Below, piece by piece: positions 9,177 through 18,053 of a stretch of 64,000 nucleotides of DNA; within the stretch, counting starts at the first letter, position 1, and every line of letters starts with the position of its first letter. The DNA is from Streptomyces durocortorensis. Lineage in GTDB: Bacteria; Actinomycetota; Actinomycetes; Streptomycetales; Streptomycetaceae. Below the pieces are notes generated by a model. That model saw nothing but the letters and a program-made list of their open reading frames with translations. It was not told the DNA's origin and did no database searches. The position numbers and the translations under genes were made by a program. The stretch spans positions 5,766,001-5,830,000 of the forward strand of contig NZ_CP134500.1 of NCBI RefSeq assembly GCF_031760065.1. The letters are read 5' to 3'.

Positions 9177-12100
9177 ATGGGCAGCGGGGACCGGTCGAAG
9201 CTGGTAAGAATCTGCGATCAGGCCGGCCGGCCGCGAGGAGCGGGATTCGTCGCGGACGACCGAGGCACCGTCGTCACCGCCCATCAGGCCGTCGCCTCCC
9301 CGGCGCCCTTCCTCCTCCACGGCACCGACGGCCGCACCTGCACCGTCGGCCCCGACGACATCACCGCACTGCCCGCCCTGGGCCTGGCCCTGCTGCGCAC
9401 CGGTGGTCCCGACGCGCTCGACGCGGAACCCCTGCCCATCGCCGTGCGGGACCGGGCCGAGCCCGGCGGCTATGTGGACATCGCCGCCCACGGACGGCGT
9501 GAGGCCCGGGTCCTCGGCACCACCCCCGCCACCTACACCGCCCCGGACGGCGCGCACCCGGTGGCCGCCGCCCTGGAGCTGGCGCTCGGCACCGACGGCC
9601 GTGACGCCCTGCGCTCCGGGGGCGCGGCCATCGGGGGGCCGGTGACCGACCCGGTCACCGGCGTGGTCCTCGGCGTCCTGTGCACAGCCCTGGCCACCCC
9701 GCACGAGGCGGCCGGGCTCGCCCTGCCGATCGCCCGGGGCGCCGACGGCACGCTGGACGCCCTGCTGCGCCGCAACGCCCTCGCCGCCCCCGGCTACGGC
9801 CCCGACCTCAACCTCGCCGGTGCCCTCCAGCTCACCGCCACATCGGTCGGCTCGGCGGACGGCCCGAAGGCCCGCACCGCCCCGGTCGAGCGCGACGACG
9901 TCAGCGCGGAGTTCACCGCCTTCGAAGCCGGTACGGGCCTGGTGCTGGGCCTCGTCGGCGCGCCCGGCACCGGCCGCACCACCGAGCTGGCCGCCCTCGC
10001 CGCCCGCCGCGCCGAGGGCCGGGCGCCCGCCCCCACGCTCTGGCTCCGCGGCGCGGACCTGCTGGCCGACGACAGCTCGATCGCCGACGCCGCGCGCCGC
10101 ACGCTCGCCCGCGCCGCCCGCATCGTCACCGCCGCCGGGGCCCGCGGCGACATGGCCACGGCCACCCCGGAGCGCATCGCCCGCCTGGCCGCCGACGCGG
10201 GCCACCCGCTCCTCGTGGTCCTGGACGGCCCCGAGGAGATGCCACCGCTGCTGGCCCACCACCTCGCCGACTGGACGGCCGGCACCGCCGCCTGGCTCCG
10301 GGAGCACCGGGTCCGCCTCGTCGTCGCCTGCCGCCCCGAACACTGGGAGACCGCGGGCGCCCTCTACCCGCCGGGGGCCCTGCACCGCCCCCGCCGCCCC
10401 GCCCGCAGACTGCCGCCCGCCCTCCGTCTCGGCGACCTCACCCCTGACCAGGCCGACAAGGCCAAGGAGCGCTACGGCATCCCGCCGACCGCCCTCGCCC
10501 CCGGCCACGACCGGCACCCGCTCACCCTGCGGCTGCTCGCCGAGGTCCGCGCCGCGCTGCCCCCCGGCGTCCCCGGCCGCCCCGACACCGAGGACGTCTT
10601 CGGCGCGCACCTCGACCTGATGTGCGTGCGCATCGCGGTCCGGATCGCGGCCGCCGCCGACGAGCACCCCCGGGGCACCGCCGTGCGCCGCCTGGCGGCC
10701 CGGGTGGCGGGCCAGGCCCACGAGGCGGCCCGCCGCTGCCTGGGACCGGGCCAGGGCGAGCTGGACCGGGCCGCCTTCGAGGAGATCTTCCCCTGGCGCA
10801 CCGGCTGGGCCTCCGCCGTGCTCACCGAAGGTCTCCTCGTCCCCGCGGGCGCGGGCTACCGCTTCGCCCACGAGGAGCTCGGCGACTGGGTCCAGGGCGC
10901 CCACCTCGACCTGGACGCGGCCCTGCGGTCCCTGGTGCACCGCTGGCACCGGGGGAGCGGCGGGCGGGAGGGAGCCCCGCGGCGCGGGAGCGGCGGCCTG
11001 GACGGGGACCCGTACCGGGAGAGCGTCGGGGCGGACCCGGGGGCGGGCCCCGACACCGGCCGTGAGCCCCGCAGCCTTCCCGTGCCCCGGCACCGGATCG
11101 GGCCGGTCATCCAGGCCATGGTGCTCCTCGGCCGGCGCCAGGGCACGGCCGCGCTGGCGCACCGGATGGCCGACCTCATCGAGGCGCTGGACCGGCTGTG
11201 GACCGACGACGGGCCCCGGGACGAGGACGCTGCCTGGTGGGCGGCCCACCTGCTCGGCGGCAGTCTGCTCAGGGTGCCCGACGCCCGCCCGTATCTCGGC
11301 GTTCTGCGGGTTCTCGCCGGGCGCATCACCCGGCGCTCCGCGGCCCGAGGATCGGAAGGCCCAGGTGCGTACGGGGAGTTCGGGCCCTGGTTCTGGCGGC
11401 GGCTGCGGCTGCCCGAGGAGGACCGGATCGACTTGCTCCGCCGCCTCGTGCCCGCCGACGGGGTTCCCCGCACCGACGGCGACGAACGGTATCTCGACGC
11501 CGTGGCCCGGCGCCTCACGCTCGACGCGCCCGCCGTGCAGCCGCTGCTGTGCCGCTGGTTCACCGACGAACGCCCGCTGATGGTGGGCCCCGACGCGCCG
11601 CCGGACGTGCCGCTGCGTCCCACGGTCGCCGACGCCGCGCAGGCCCTGCTGTACGCCCGTCGGGATCTCGCCGTCGACGAGCTGACGGACGCGCTGATCG
11701 CCACCCCGCACCAGCGGGCGGGCGAGCTGCTCGCCGCCCTCGCGGAGGACGAGCCCACCGCGCTCTGCCGGGCCGTGGAGCGCTGGGCCCGCGACGAGGA
11801 CCGCCCGGCCCGCCGCTCCGCCGCCGCCCGGTACGCCGGACTGCTCCAGCAGCGGGTCACCGCCGAGGGCGACCTGGCCCTGCTCCGCTCCGCCGCCGAG
11901 ATCCTGCTCGCCCGCCCGGAGGACGGCGACCTGCACGCGGCCGCCCTCACCCTCCTCGTCCGGGACCCCGGGACCAGGAACCGCCACCTACCGGCGGCCC
12001 TGCGCGTGTTCGCCGCCGGGGACCCCCGGCTCCCCGTCGAGCTGCTCGCCGAGGTCTTCCCGGCCCACCCCGAGCCGGTCCTCGCCGCGCTCCGCGCCCG

Positions 12101-12791
12101 CCTGGCCCGCCCCGGCGACGGCGGGGGAGCGGTGCTGCGGGCCCTGGCCGGGCTCGACACGCCCGCCCTCGCGCTGCACGTGGCCGGGCTCGTACGGGAG
12201 TACATCGACGCCCACCCCGAGGACGGTACGCACACGGCGGAGTACGTGGACCTCCGGCTGGAGCACGGCCCGGCCGCCCGCGCCCTGCTGCTGCCGCTGG
12301 TGACCGGGCTGCTGCGGGACCGCCCCGCGCCGCCGCCGGTGCGCGCCGCGCTCGCCCGGGTGCTCGCCGGGTCCGGGAGCACCGCGTCCCGGCCGCTGCG
12401 GGCCGAGCTTCTGGAGGTCCTGCTGGAGTTCGAGCAGGTCACCGGCCGGGACCCGGATGTGCTGGAGGCCCTGCTCCGGGCCGCCGCCGACGGCTCGGGG
12501 CACCGCCCGGAGATCCGTACGAGAGCACTCGTCCACCGCACCGGGATGCTGCTCGTCCGTACCCCCGAGGGCGCCGCCCGCTTCGACCGCGGCCTGGTCG
12601 AAGCGGCCCGGGACGTGCCCGGGTTCGCCGCCCTCGTCACGCGCTGGCTGGCCGACGCCCCTCAGGAGTGGGCGGCGGTCGTGGGACCGAGCGCCCGGCG
12701 CACGGTGGAGGCGTTGGAGACATCACGTCCGTCGATGCCGATGCCGATGCAGGCGGCGGGACGTGAGCATGGCAGTCTTAGACCTGCGTAA
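9177..12791 (+). CDS. Large protein with degenerate trypsin-like domain, NACHT/STAND-like P-loop domain and helical C-terminus
   Basis: 1204 residues, no signal peptide, no membrane segment. Residues ~1-200 look like a trypsin-like peptidase: TVVTAHQAV keeps the histidine (H36), but the Asp site reads PALGLALLR (Gly69) and the expected GxSGGP reads GAAIGGPV (Ile152). The protease is therefore probably inactive. Residues ~255-450 form a P-loop module: GAPGTGRTT at 261-269 with Arg in place of the usual Walker A Lys, Walker B LLVVLDGPEE at 345-354, and VACRPEHW. The remaining ~750 residues are Ala/Leu/Arg helical repeats of HEAT type. This resembles STAND ATPases fused to protease domains, but with both active sites altered. 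It sits between truB and ribF, with a start 11 codons before the first beta strand. Function unknown. Confidence 0.7.
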   Translation: MGSGDRSKLVRICDQAGRPRGAGFVADDRGTVVTAHQAVASPAPFLLHGTDGRTCTVGPDDITALPALGLALLRTGGPDALDAEPLPIAVRDRAEPGGYVDIAAHGRREARVLGTTPATYTAPDGAHPVAAALELALGTDGRDALRSGGAAIGGPVTDPVTGVVLGVLCTALATPHEAAGLALPIARGADGTLDALLRRNALAAPGYGPDLNLAGALQLTATSVGSADGPKARTAPVERDDVSAEFTAFEAGTGLVLGLVGAPGTGRTTELAALAARRAEGRAPAPTLWLRGADLLADDSSIADAARRTLARAARIVTAAGARGDMATATPERIARLAADAGHPLLVVLDGPEEMPPLLAHHLADWTAGTAAWLREHRVRLVVACRPEHWETAGALYPPGALHRPRRPARRLPPALRLGDLTPDQADKAKERYGIPPTALAPGHDRHPLTLRLLAEVRAALPPGVPGRPDTEDVFGAHLDLMCVRIAVRIAAAADEHPRGTAVRRLAARVAGQAHEAARRCLGPGQGELDRAAFEEIFPWRTGWASAVLTEGLLVPAGAGYRFAHEELGDWVQGAHLDLDAALRSLVHRWHRGSGGREGAPRRGSGGLDGDPYRESVGADPGAGPDTGREPRSLPVPRHRIGPVIQAMVLLGRRQGTAALAHRMADLIEALDRLWTDDGPRDEDAAWWAAHLLGGSLLRVPDARPYLGVLRVLAGRITRRSAARGSEGPGAYGEFGPWFWRRLRLPEEDRIDLLRRLVPADGVPRTDGDERYLDAVARRLTLDAPAVQPLLCRWFTDERPLMVGPDAPPDVPLRPTVADAAQALLYARRDLAVDELTDALIATPHQRAGELLAALAEDEPTALCRAVERWARDEDRPARRSAAARYAGLLQQRVTAEGDLALLRSAAEILLARPEDGDLHAAALTLLVRDPGTRNRHLPAALRVFAAGDPRLPVELLAEVFPAHPEPVLAALRARLARPGDGGGAVLRALAGLDTPALALHVAGLVREYIDAHPEDGTHTAEYVDLRLEHGPAARALLLPLVTGLLRDRPAPPPVRAALARVLAGSGSTASRPLRAELLEVLLEFEQVTGRDPDVLEALLRAAADGSGHRPEIRTRALVHRTGMLLVRTPEGAARFDRGLVEAARDVPGFAALVTRWLADAPQEWAAVVGPSARRTVEALETSRPSMPMPMQAAGREHGSLRPA

Positions 12792-12834
12792 TCGACAGAC
12801 ACACGTACACAGGTTCGGGCGAGGAGCGGTCACA

Positions 12835-13791
12835 GTGCAGCGCTGGCGTGGCTTGGAGGACATCCCCCAGGACTGGGGACGCAGCGTCGTCACCATCGGC
12901 TCCTACGACGGCGTGCACCGCGGACACCAGCTGATCATCGGCCGGGCCGTCGAGCGCGCCCGTGAGCTGGGCATCCCGTCGGTCGTCGTGACCTTCGACC
13001 CGCACCCCAGCGAGGTCGTCCGCCCCGGCAGCCACCCGCCGCTGCTCGCCCCGCACCACCGCCGCGCCGAACTGATGGCGGAGCTGGGCGTGGACGCGGT
13101 GCTGATCCTGCCGTTCACCACCGAGTTCTCCAAGCTGTCGCCCGCCGACTTCATCGCGAAGGTGCTGGTCGACCGGCTCCACGCGAAGACCGTCATCGAG
13201 GGCCCGAACTTCCGCTTCGGCCACCGGGCCGCCGGGAACGTCGCCTTCCTGACCGAGCTGGGCGCCACCTACGACTACACCGTCGAGGTCATCGACCTGT
13301 ACGTCACCGGCGAGGCGGGCGGCGGACAGCCCTTCTCCTCCACCCTCACCCGCCGGCTGATCGCCGAGGGCGACGTCACCGGAGCCGCCGAGATCCTGGG
13401 CCGCCCGCACCGGGTCGAGGGCATCGTGGTGCGCGGTGCGCAGCGCGGCCGCGAGCTGGGCTTCCCCACGGCCAACGTCGAGACCCTGCCGCACACCGCG
13501 ATCCCCGCCGACGGCGTCTACGCGGGCTGGCTGGAGGTGGACGGCGAGTCGATGCCCGCCGCGATCTCGGTTGGCACGAATCCGCAGTTCGACGGCACCG
13601 AGCGGACCGTCGAGGCGTACGCCATCGACCGCGTCGACCTCGACCTGTACGGGCTGCACGTGGCCGTCGACTTCCTCGCGTACGTACGCGGCATGCTGAA
13701 GTTCGACTCGATCGACGAGCTGCTGGTGGCGATGGCCGCCGACGTGAAGCGTTCCAGCGAGCTGACCGCCGCCTACGCCCGCACGCACTGA
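12835..13791 (+). CDS. ribF: Bifunctional riboflavin kinase/FAD synthetase
   Basis: 318 residues from GTG 12835, chosen because GAGGAG lies 8 nt upstream; an in-frame ATG at 12769 overlaps the previous gene and lacks a site. RibF phosphorylates riboflavin to FMN and adenylylates it to FAD. The N-terminal nucleotidyltransferase has VVTIGSYDGVHRGHQLII (HxGH-type) and FDPHPSEVVRPG, then EGPNFRFGHRAAGN. The C-terminal kinase has GRELGFPTANV and the GTNPQFDG segment. Complete and normal in length. Confidence 0.97.
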   Translation: MQRWRGLEDIPQDWGRSVVTIGSYDGVHRGHQLIIGRAVERARELGIPSVVVTFDPHPSEVVRPGSHPPLLAPHHRRAELMAELGVDAVLILPFTTEFSKLSPADFIAKVLVDRLHAKTVIEGPNFRFGHRAAGNVAFLTELGATYDYTVEVIDLYVTGEAGGGQPFSSTLTRRLIAEGDVTGAAEILGRPHRVEGIVVRGAQRGRELGFPTANVETLPHTAIPADGVYAGWLEVDGESMPAAISVGTNPQFDGTERTVEAYAIDRVDLDLYGLHVAVDFLAYVRGMLKFDSIDELLVAMAADVKRSSELTAAYARTH

Positions 13792-13840
13792 CGCCGTCCC
13801 TCCCCGTGCGGTCCGCCCGCGGACGGCGGATGCTGACAGG

Positions 13841-14971
13841 GTGCGCGACATCCTGCCCGACCTCCGTGCCCGGTGCGCCGACGGCGTCCCCTTCGCCCTG
13901 GCGACCGTCGTCGCCGTGCACGGCAGCGCACCCCGCGACCCGGGTGCGGTGCTGGCGGTCGACGCGGCGGGCACCGTGGTCGGCAGCGTCTCCGGGGGCT
14001 GCGTCGAGGGAGATGTGTACGAGGTGGCCCGCGAGGTGCTCGCCGGGGCGGGGCCGCGCGTGGTGTCGTACGGGATCAGCGACGACGAGGCGTTCGGCGT
14101 CGGGCTGACGTGCGGCGGCACGATCGAGGTGCTGGTACGCGCCTACGCGACCGCCGCCGAACGGACCGGCCTCTCGGCCGTCCTGGACCTGATCGCCGCC
14201 GATCTGCCGGTCGCCGAGGCCACGGTCCTGTCCGGGCAGGCGGAGACCGGGGCCCGCCTGGTCGTCCGCCCCTCGGGCCAGGGGCCCGCGACCGCACCCC
14301 TCGGCACGCTCGGCACCGAGGGGCTGGACGCGGCCGTCACCGACGACGCCCGCGGGCTGCTGGCCCAGGGACTCACCGGCATCCAGTGGTACGGGGCGCA
14401 CGGCCAGCGCCGGATGCAGGAGGTCGCCGTCTTCGTCCGGACGTACGCCCCACCGCCCCGCATGCTCGTCTTCGGCGCCATCGACCACGCGGCGGCCACC
14501 GCCCGCATCGGCTCCTTCCTCGGCTACCGGGTCACCGTCTGCGACGCCCGCCCCGCCTTCGCCACCCGGGAGCGCTTCCCCACCGCCGACGCGGTCGTGT
14601 GCGCCTGGCCGCACACCTACCTTGAGTCCACCGAGGTCGACGCCCGCACCGTGATCTGCGTGCTCACCCACGACCCCAAGTTCGACGTCCCCCTGCTCAC
14701 CACGGCCCTGCGCACGCCCGCCGCGTACATCGGGGTGATGGGCAGCCGCCGCACCCACCGCGACCGCCTGGCCCGGCTGCGCGCGGCGGGCGTGGACGAG
14801 GCCCACCTCGCGCGCCTCGCCTCCCCCGTGGGCCTCGACCTCGGAGCCCGTACGCCGGAGGAGACGGCGGTCTCCATCGCCGCCGAGATCATCCAGCACC
14901 GCTGGGGCGGCACGGGCCGCCCGCTCGGCGAGCTGTCGGGGGCGATCCACCACAGGGGGCCGGGGTGCTGA
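13841..14971 (+). CDS. XdhC/CoxI family molybdenum-hydroxylase maturation protein
   Basis: 376 residues from GTG 13841. The N-terminal XdhC domain has TVVAVHGSAPRDPGAVLAV and the signature SVSGGCVEGDVY; the C-terminal Rossmann-like domain has the pattern LVFGAIDHAAATARIGSFLG and YIGVMGSRRTHRDRLARL, followed by GLDLGARTPEETAVSIAAEI. XdhC proteins bind molybdenum cofactor and help sulfurate it and insert it into xanthine dehydrogenase or CO dehydrogenase-type enzymes. No such enzyme is coded nearby, so the client is unknown. Converges with the MFS gene 26 nt away. Confidence 0.9.
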   Translation: MRDILPDLRARCADGVPFALATVVAVHGSAPRDPGAVLAVDAAGTVVGSVSGGCVEGDVYEVAREVLAGAGPRVVSYGISDDEAFGVGLTCGGTIEVLVRAYATAAERTGLSAVLDLIAADLPVAEATVLSGQAETGARLVVRPSGQGPATAPLGTLGTEGLDAAVTDDARGLLAQGLTGIQWYGAHGQRRMQEVAVFVRTYAPPPRMLVFGAIDHAAATARIGSFLGYRVTVCDARPAFATRERFPTADAVVCAWPHTYLESTEVDARTVICVLTHDPKFDVPLLTTALRTPAAYIGVMGSRRTHRDRLARLRAAGVDEAHLARLASPVGLDLGARTPEETAVSIAAEIIQHRWGGTGRPLGELSGAIHHRGPGC

Positions 14972-14997
14972 CAGGGAACCCCGGGCCGACGGGGGCG

Positions 14998-16326
14998 TCA
15001 GGGTCCGGCCTTCGTACCGTCCGCCACGGGATGCTCCCCGGCACGCGGCCGCGGGACACGCCGTCCACCCGGGCGGTCCATCTCGCGCCACTCAGGCCGC
15101 AGCCCGGCCAGATGGGTGGTGAGGAAGTACGCCGCCCCGCAGGCGAGCAGCACCGGCGTGAGCCCGACGGCGGTCACCGCCGCACCGGCGACCAGCCCGC
15201 CGAGCGGGATACCGGACCAGGACAGCGAGTTGCTGAGCGCCTTGACCCGGCCCAGCATCCGGCGCGGCACCCGTTCGACGAGGACGGCCCCCACCACGGG
15301 GTTGATGAACCCGGCCCCGAACCCGCTGACGGCGAAGACGGCCAGCACCGCCCCCAGTGGGGCGTCGGCGGCGAGGACCAGGAATCTCGGCGCCCCGGCC
15401 AGCAGGAATCCGCCGAGGAACACCACCCTGCGCCGCAGCCGGTGCGCGGCCATCGCGGCGATCAGGCTCCCGGCGACCGCGGCGGCTCCCATCACACTGC
15501 CGATCAGGCCGATCGACGTCGGGCCGTTCCCGGACTCCCTGGCCCAGACGGGCAGCAGCAGGGTGGCCATCGCCGCGTCCAGGAAGTTGGTGATCGCGAC
15601 CATGACGATGACGGCGAGCAGTAACGGCTCGCCCCGCAGGAAGGCGAAGCCCTCGCCGAACCGGCGCCAATAGCCCGGTTCCGTCCCGTTGGCCGTTGCT
15701 GAGGTATCCACGGCCGGACGCCCCATACCGCGAGGCAGCACGACGGCGACGATCACCGAGCCGAGGGCGAAGCAGCCCGCGTTGAGGACCAGGCCGGGCA
15801 AGGGGCCGAGCAGCGCCACCAGGGCGCCGCCCGCCACCGGGCCGACGGTGGAGGCCAGCCGCTCGACCACACCGGACAGTCCGGTGGCCCGCTCCAGCGG
15901 TATCCCGCCGCGCTCGGCCGCTTCCGGCACCATGACTTCCTTGGCCAGATCGCCCGGGCCACGGGCCGCGCCGATCACCGCGACCAGGCCCAGCAGGACC
16001 GGGAAGGACAGCAGGTCCAGGGCGTGGAGCAGGGGGATCGACGCGGCGGCGGCCGCGCTGGCCAGATCCGTGGTCCAGGAGACGGCCCGCGGGCCGATCC
16101 GGTCCACCAGGGGGCCGCTGAACGCCTTGACCAGCACGTAGGGCGTCATCTCGCAGAAGGCGACAAGACCGGTCCGGGTCGCGCTGCCGGTCGTGACGAG
16201 CACGAACCAGGGCAGGGCCACCAAGGAGATCCGCGTACCGGTCAGGGACACGGCGACGGCCGCGAGCACCCCGCCCAGCGGCCGTAAGGACCGCTTGCCG
16301 GAAACGGTCGGCGCTTTCGGTGTCAC
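14998..16326 (-). CDS. MFS transporter (exporter), regulated with the ArsR-like gene
   Basis: 442 residues from GTG 16326, which overlaps the stop of the upstream regulator (GTGA). About 12 hydrophobic segments are seen, starting LGGVLAAVAVSLTGTRISLV. There are loop motifs like SGPLVDRIGPRAVSW (an MFS motif A variant) after helix 2, and the cytoplasmic tail is charged. This fits the enterobactin-exporter/MFS_3-like group. The substrate is not predictable; a coupled repressor suggests inducible efflux of a toxic or signalling compound. Confidence 0.85.
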   Translation of the reverse strand: MTPKAPTVSGKRSLRPLGGVLAAVAVSLTGTRISLVALPWFVLVTTGSATRTGLVAFCEMTPYVLVKAFSGPLVDRIGPRAVSWTTDLASAAAAASIPLLHALDLLSFPVLLGLVAVIGAARGPGDLAKEVMVPEAAERGGIPLERATGLSGVVERLASTVGPVAGGALVALLGPLPGLVLNAGCFALGSVIVAVVLPRGMGRPAVDTSATANGTEPGYWRRFGEGFAFLRGEPLLLAVIVMVAITNFLDAAMATLLLPVWARESGNGPTSIGLIGSVMGAAAVAGSLIAAMAAHRLRRRVVFLGGFLLAGAPRFLVLAADAPLGAVLAVFAVSGFGAGFINPVVGAVLVERVPRRMLGRVKALSNSLSWSGIPLGGLVAGAAVTAVGLTPVLLACGAAYFLTTHLAGLRPEWREMDRPGGRRVPRPRAGEHPVADGTKAGP

Positions 16327-16946
16327 GGTGTCTCCGCAGACGTGTCCAGCTCGGGCAGGATGTGCGTGATGACGCCGACCCGCTCGGCACCCTCGGGGGC
16401 ACTCGCGGCCGCCTCGGGGGTGTCCCGCCGGTAGCGCGAGATGACGTCCGTCAACTCCCGGTACAGGGCGGCGGTTTCCTCGGGGGTGAGCCGCAGGGCC
16501 CAGTCGCTCATGTCGAAGGTGTTCCGCCAGGCGCGGGGCATCGTCCCGAGCCCGCTCAGGGTCTGCTGCGTGCGCAGGGTGTAGATGGCGGCGACGGACT
16601 GCTGGTAGGCCAGTGCGGCCTCCGGCTCCTGCTCGGCCAGCCCCGGATCGTTGAACCAGGTCGTCCGGTGCACCGAGCGCCACCAGCGCTCACGCGCGTT
16701 GCCGCGTTCCGTGTCCTCCTCGACGAAGCCCGCCGCGCCGAGTTGACGCAGGTGGTAACTGGCCGTCCCGGAGTTCACCCCCAGTCGTTCCGCGAGGCGG
16801 GTGGCCGTCGACGGGCCGTACTTCCGCAGCAGTCCGACCAGCTGCACGCGTACCGGATGTGCCAGGGCACGCAGCCCCTTGGCGTCCAGAACGACGGATT
16901 CCTCATCGGCGGCAGTGCTGTCCGGCCTCTCCAGCGCATCTGTCAT
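16323..16946 (-). CDS. ArsR-like winged-helix transcriptional regulator
   Basis: 207 residues from ATG 16946 (MTDALERPD). A TTG at 16967 could add seven codons but falls inside the inverted repeat, so I prefer the ATG, although its ribosome site is weak. The DNA-binding part is at residues ~20-90: LDAKGLRALAHPVRVQLVGL, GPSTATRLAERLGVNSGTAS and YHLRQLGAAGFVEED. This is an ArsR-type (HTH_20) winged helix. The C-terminal half is a helical effector domain with no metal-binding cysteines (no ELCVC-like motif), so an organic ligand is likelier than a metal. First gene of a two-gene unit with the MFS exporter; probably autoregulated through 16964-17007. Confidence 0.85.
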   Translation of the reverse strand: MTDALERPDSTAADEESVVLDAKGLRALAHPVRVQLVGLLRKYGPSTATRLAERLGVNSGTASYHLRQLGAAGFVEEDTERGNARERWWRSVHRTTWFNDPGLAEQEPEAALAYQQSVAAIYTLRTQQTLSGLGTMPRAWRNTFDMSDWALRLTPEETAALYRELTDVISRYRRDTPEAAASAPEGAERVGVITHILPELDTSAETP

Positions 16947-16963
16947 ACGGCACAGCGTAGACC

Positions 16964-17007
16964 GCAAAGAGTTCTTCGCGAAGGGTCGTTCGCGAAGAAC
17001 TCTTTGC
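16964..17007. promoter_or_regulatory. Perfect 19-bp inverted repeat, probable operator of the ArsR-MFS unit
   Basis: Left arm GCAAAGAGTTCTTCGCGAA (16964-16982) is exactly mirrored by the right arm at 16989-17007, with a 6-nt spacer. Each arm ends inward with the self-palindrome TTCGCGAA. The site begins 18 nt before the regulator ATG, which fits an autorepressor operator. It also lies 38 nt after the oppF stop and could work as a terminator for that operon, but there is no U run and the stem is AT-rich for this genome. Confidence 0.65.
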
Positions 17008-17045
17008 CGTTGTGCGGCAGTTGATGGTGACGGGTGAAAAACTCG

Positions 17046-18053
17046 CTACGTCCCCTGGCCGCACGCCGTCGCCCAGTGGCACGCCACCTGCGTGTCCGCC
17101 CCGCCGTTCAGCACCGGCAGGTCCACCGTGCGGCAGGCCTCCGCCACCCCGGCGCGCTCCGCATCGCCCGAGGCGAGCACCTGGCACCGGACGTGGAAAC
17201 GGCAGCCGGAGGGCACCTTCGAGGGGTCCGGCGGCTCGCCGGCCAGCACCACCGGTTCGCCCTCCGCCTCGGGCAGGACCGACAACAAGGCCTGGGTGTA
17301 CGGGTGCTGAGGGGCGGTGAGCAGCTGCTCGACCGGGCCCGTCTCGACGATCCGGCCCAGATACATCACCGCCACCCGGTCCGCGATGTTCCAGGCGAGC
17401 CCCAGGTCGTGCGTGACCACCAGCGCCGAGAGCCCCAGCTCGTCCCGGAGCCGCAGCAGGAGCGCCAGGATCTCGCCCCGGACCGACGCGTCCAGCGAGG
17501 CCACCGGCTCGTCGGCCACGATCAGCTCCGGTTCCAGCACCAGCGCCCCGGCGATCACGACGCGCTGGCGCTGACCGCCCGACAGCTCGTGCGGAAAGCG
17601 CAGGAAGAACCGCTCCGGAGGCCGCAGCCCCGCCCGGGACAGGGCTTCCTGGACGGCGGCCCGCTCGTCCCCCGCGTACCCGTGGATGCGCAGCCCCTCG
17701 GCCACCGCGTCGTACACCGTGTGCCGGGGGTTGAGCGAGCCACTGGGGTCCTGGAGGACCAGCTGCACGCGTTTGCGGTACGCCTTCAGCGCGCGGCCCG
17801 TGTAGTCGAGGGGGGCGCCGCCGAAGGTGACCCGGCCCGCGGTCGGCGGGACCAGGCCGAGCAGGGACCGGGCCAGCGTCGTCTTGCCGCAGCCGGACTC
17901 GCCGACCAGGGCGACGATCTCGCCGGGCCGGATGTCGAGGTCGACGCCGTCGACGGCCCGGGCGGTGGCGGCCCCGCGCCGGCCGGGGAAGGCGACCTTC
18001 AGGGCCTCGGCGCTGAGCAGGGGAGCGGTGGCGACCGGAGGGGCGGTGCTCAT
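17046..18053 (-). CDS. Peptide ABC transporter ATP-binding protein (OppF/DppF type)
   Basis: 335 residues. Cytoplasmic ATPase of a peptide/nickel-class importer. Walker [19 protein letters not shown]-loop [19 protein letters not shown] signature [16 protein letters not shown], Walker [14 protein letters not shown] and the switch His in [10 protein letters not shown] are all intact. The C-terminal oligopeptide-transporter extension carries cysteines (CRFHVRCQV and later HC), as in the OppD/F family. Last gene of the operon; its ATG overlaps the oppD-like stop (ATGA). Confidence 0.93.
   Translation of the reverse strand: MSTAPPVATAPLLSAEALKVAFPGRRGAATARAVDGVDLDIRPGEIVALVGESGCGKTTLARSLLGLVPPTAGRVTFGGAPLDYTGRALKAYRKRVQLVLQDPSGSLNPRHTVYDAVAEGLRIHGYAGDERAAVQEALSRAGLRPPERFFLRFPHELSGGQRQRVVIAGALVLEPELIVADEPVASLDASVRGEILALLLRLRDELGLSALVVTHDLGLAWNIADRVAVMYLGRIVETGPVEQLLTAPQHPYTQALLSVLPEAEGEPVVLAGEPPDPSKVPSGCRFHVRCQVLASGDAERAGVAEACRTVDLPVLNGGADTQVACHWATACGQGT

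Noticed and set aside
9153..11987. 944-codon minus-strand frame opposite the pseudo-protease gene
   Set aside because: Gly/Val/Arg-rich shadow. The plus-strand frame carries recognisable trypsin-like and P-loop patterns.
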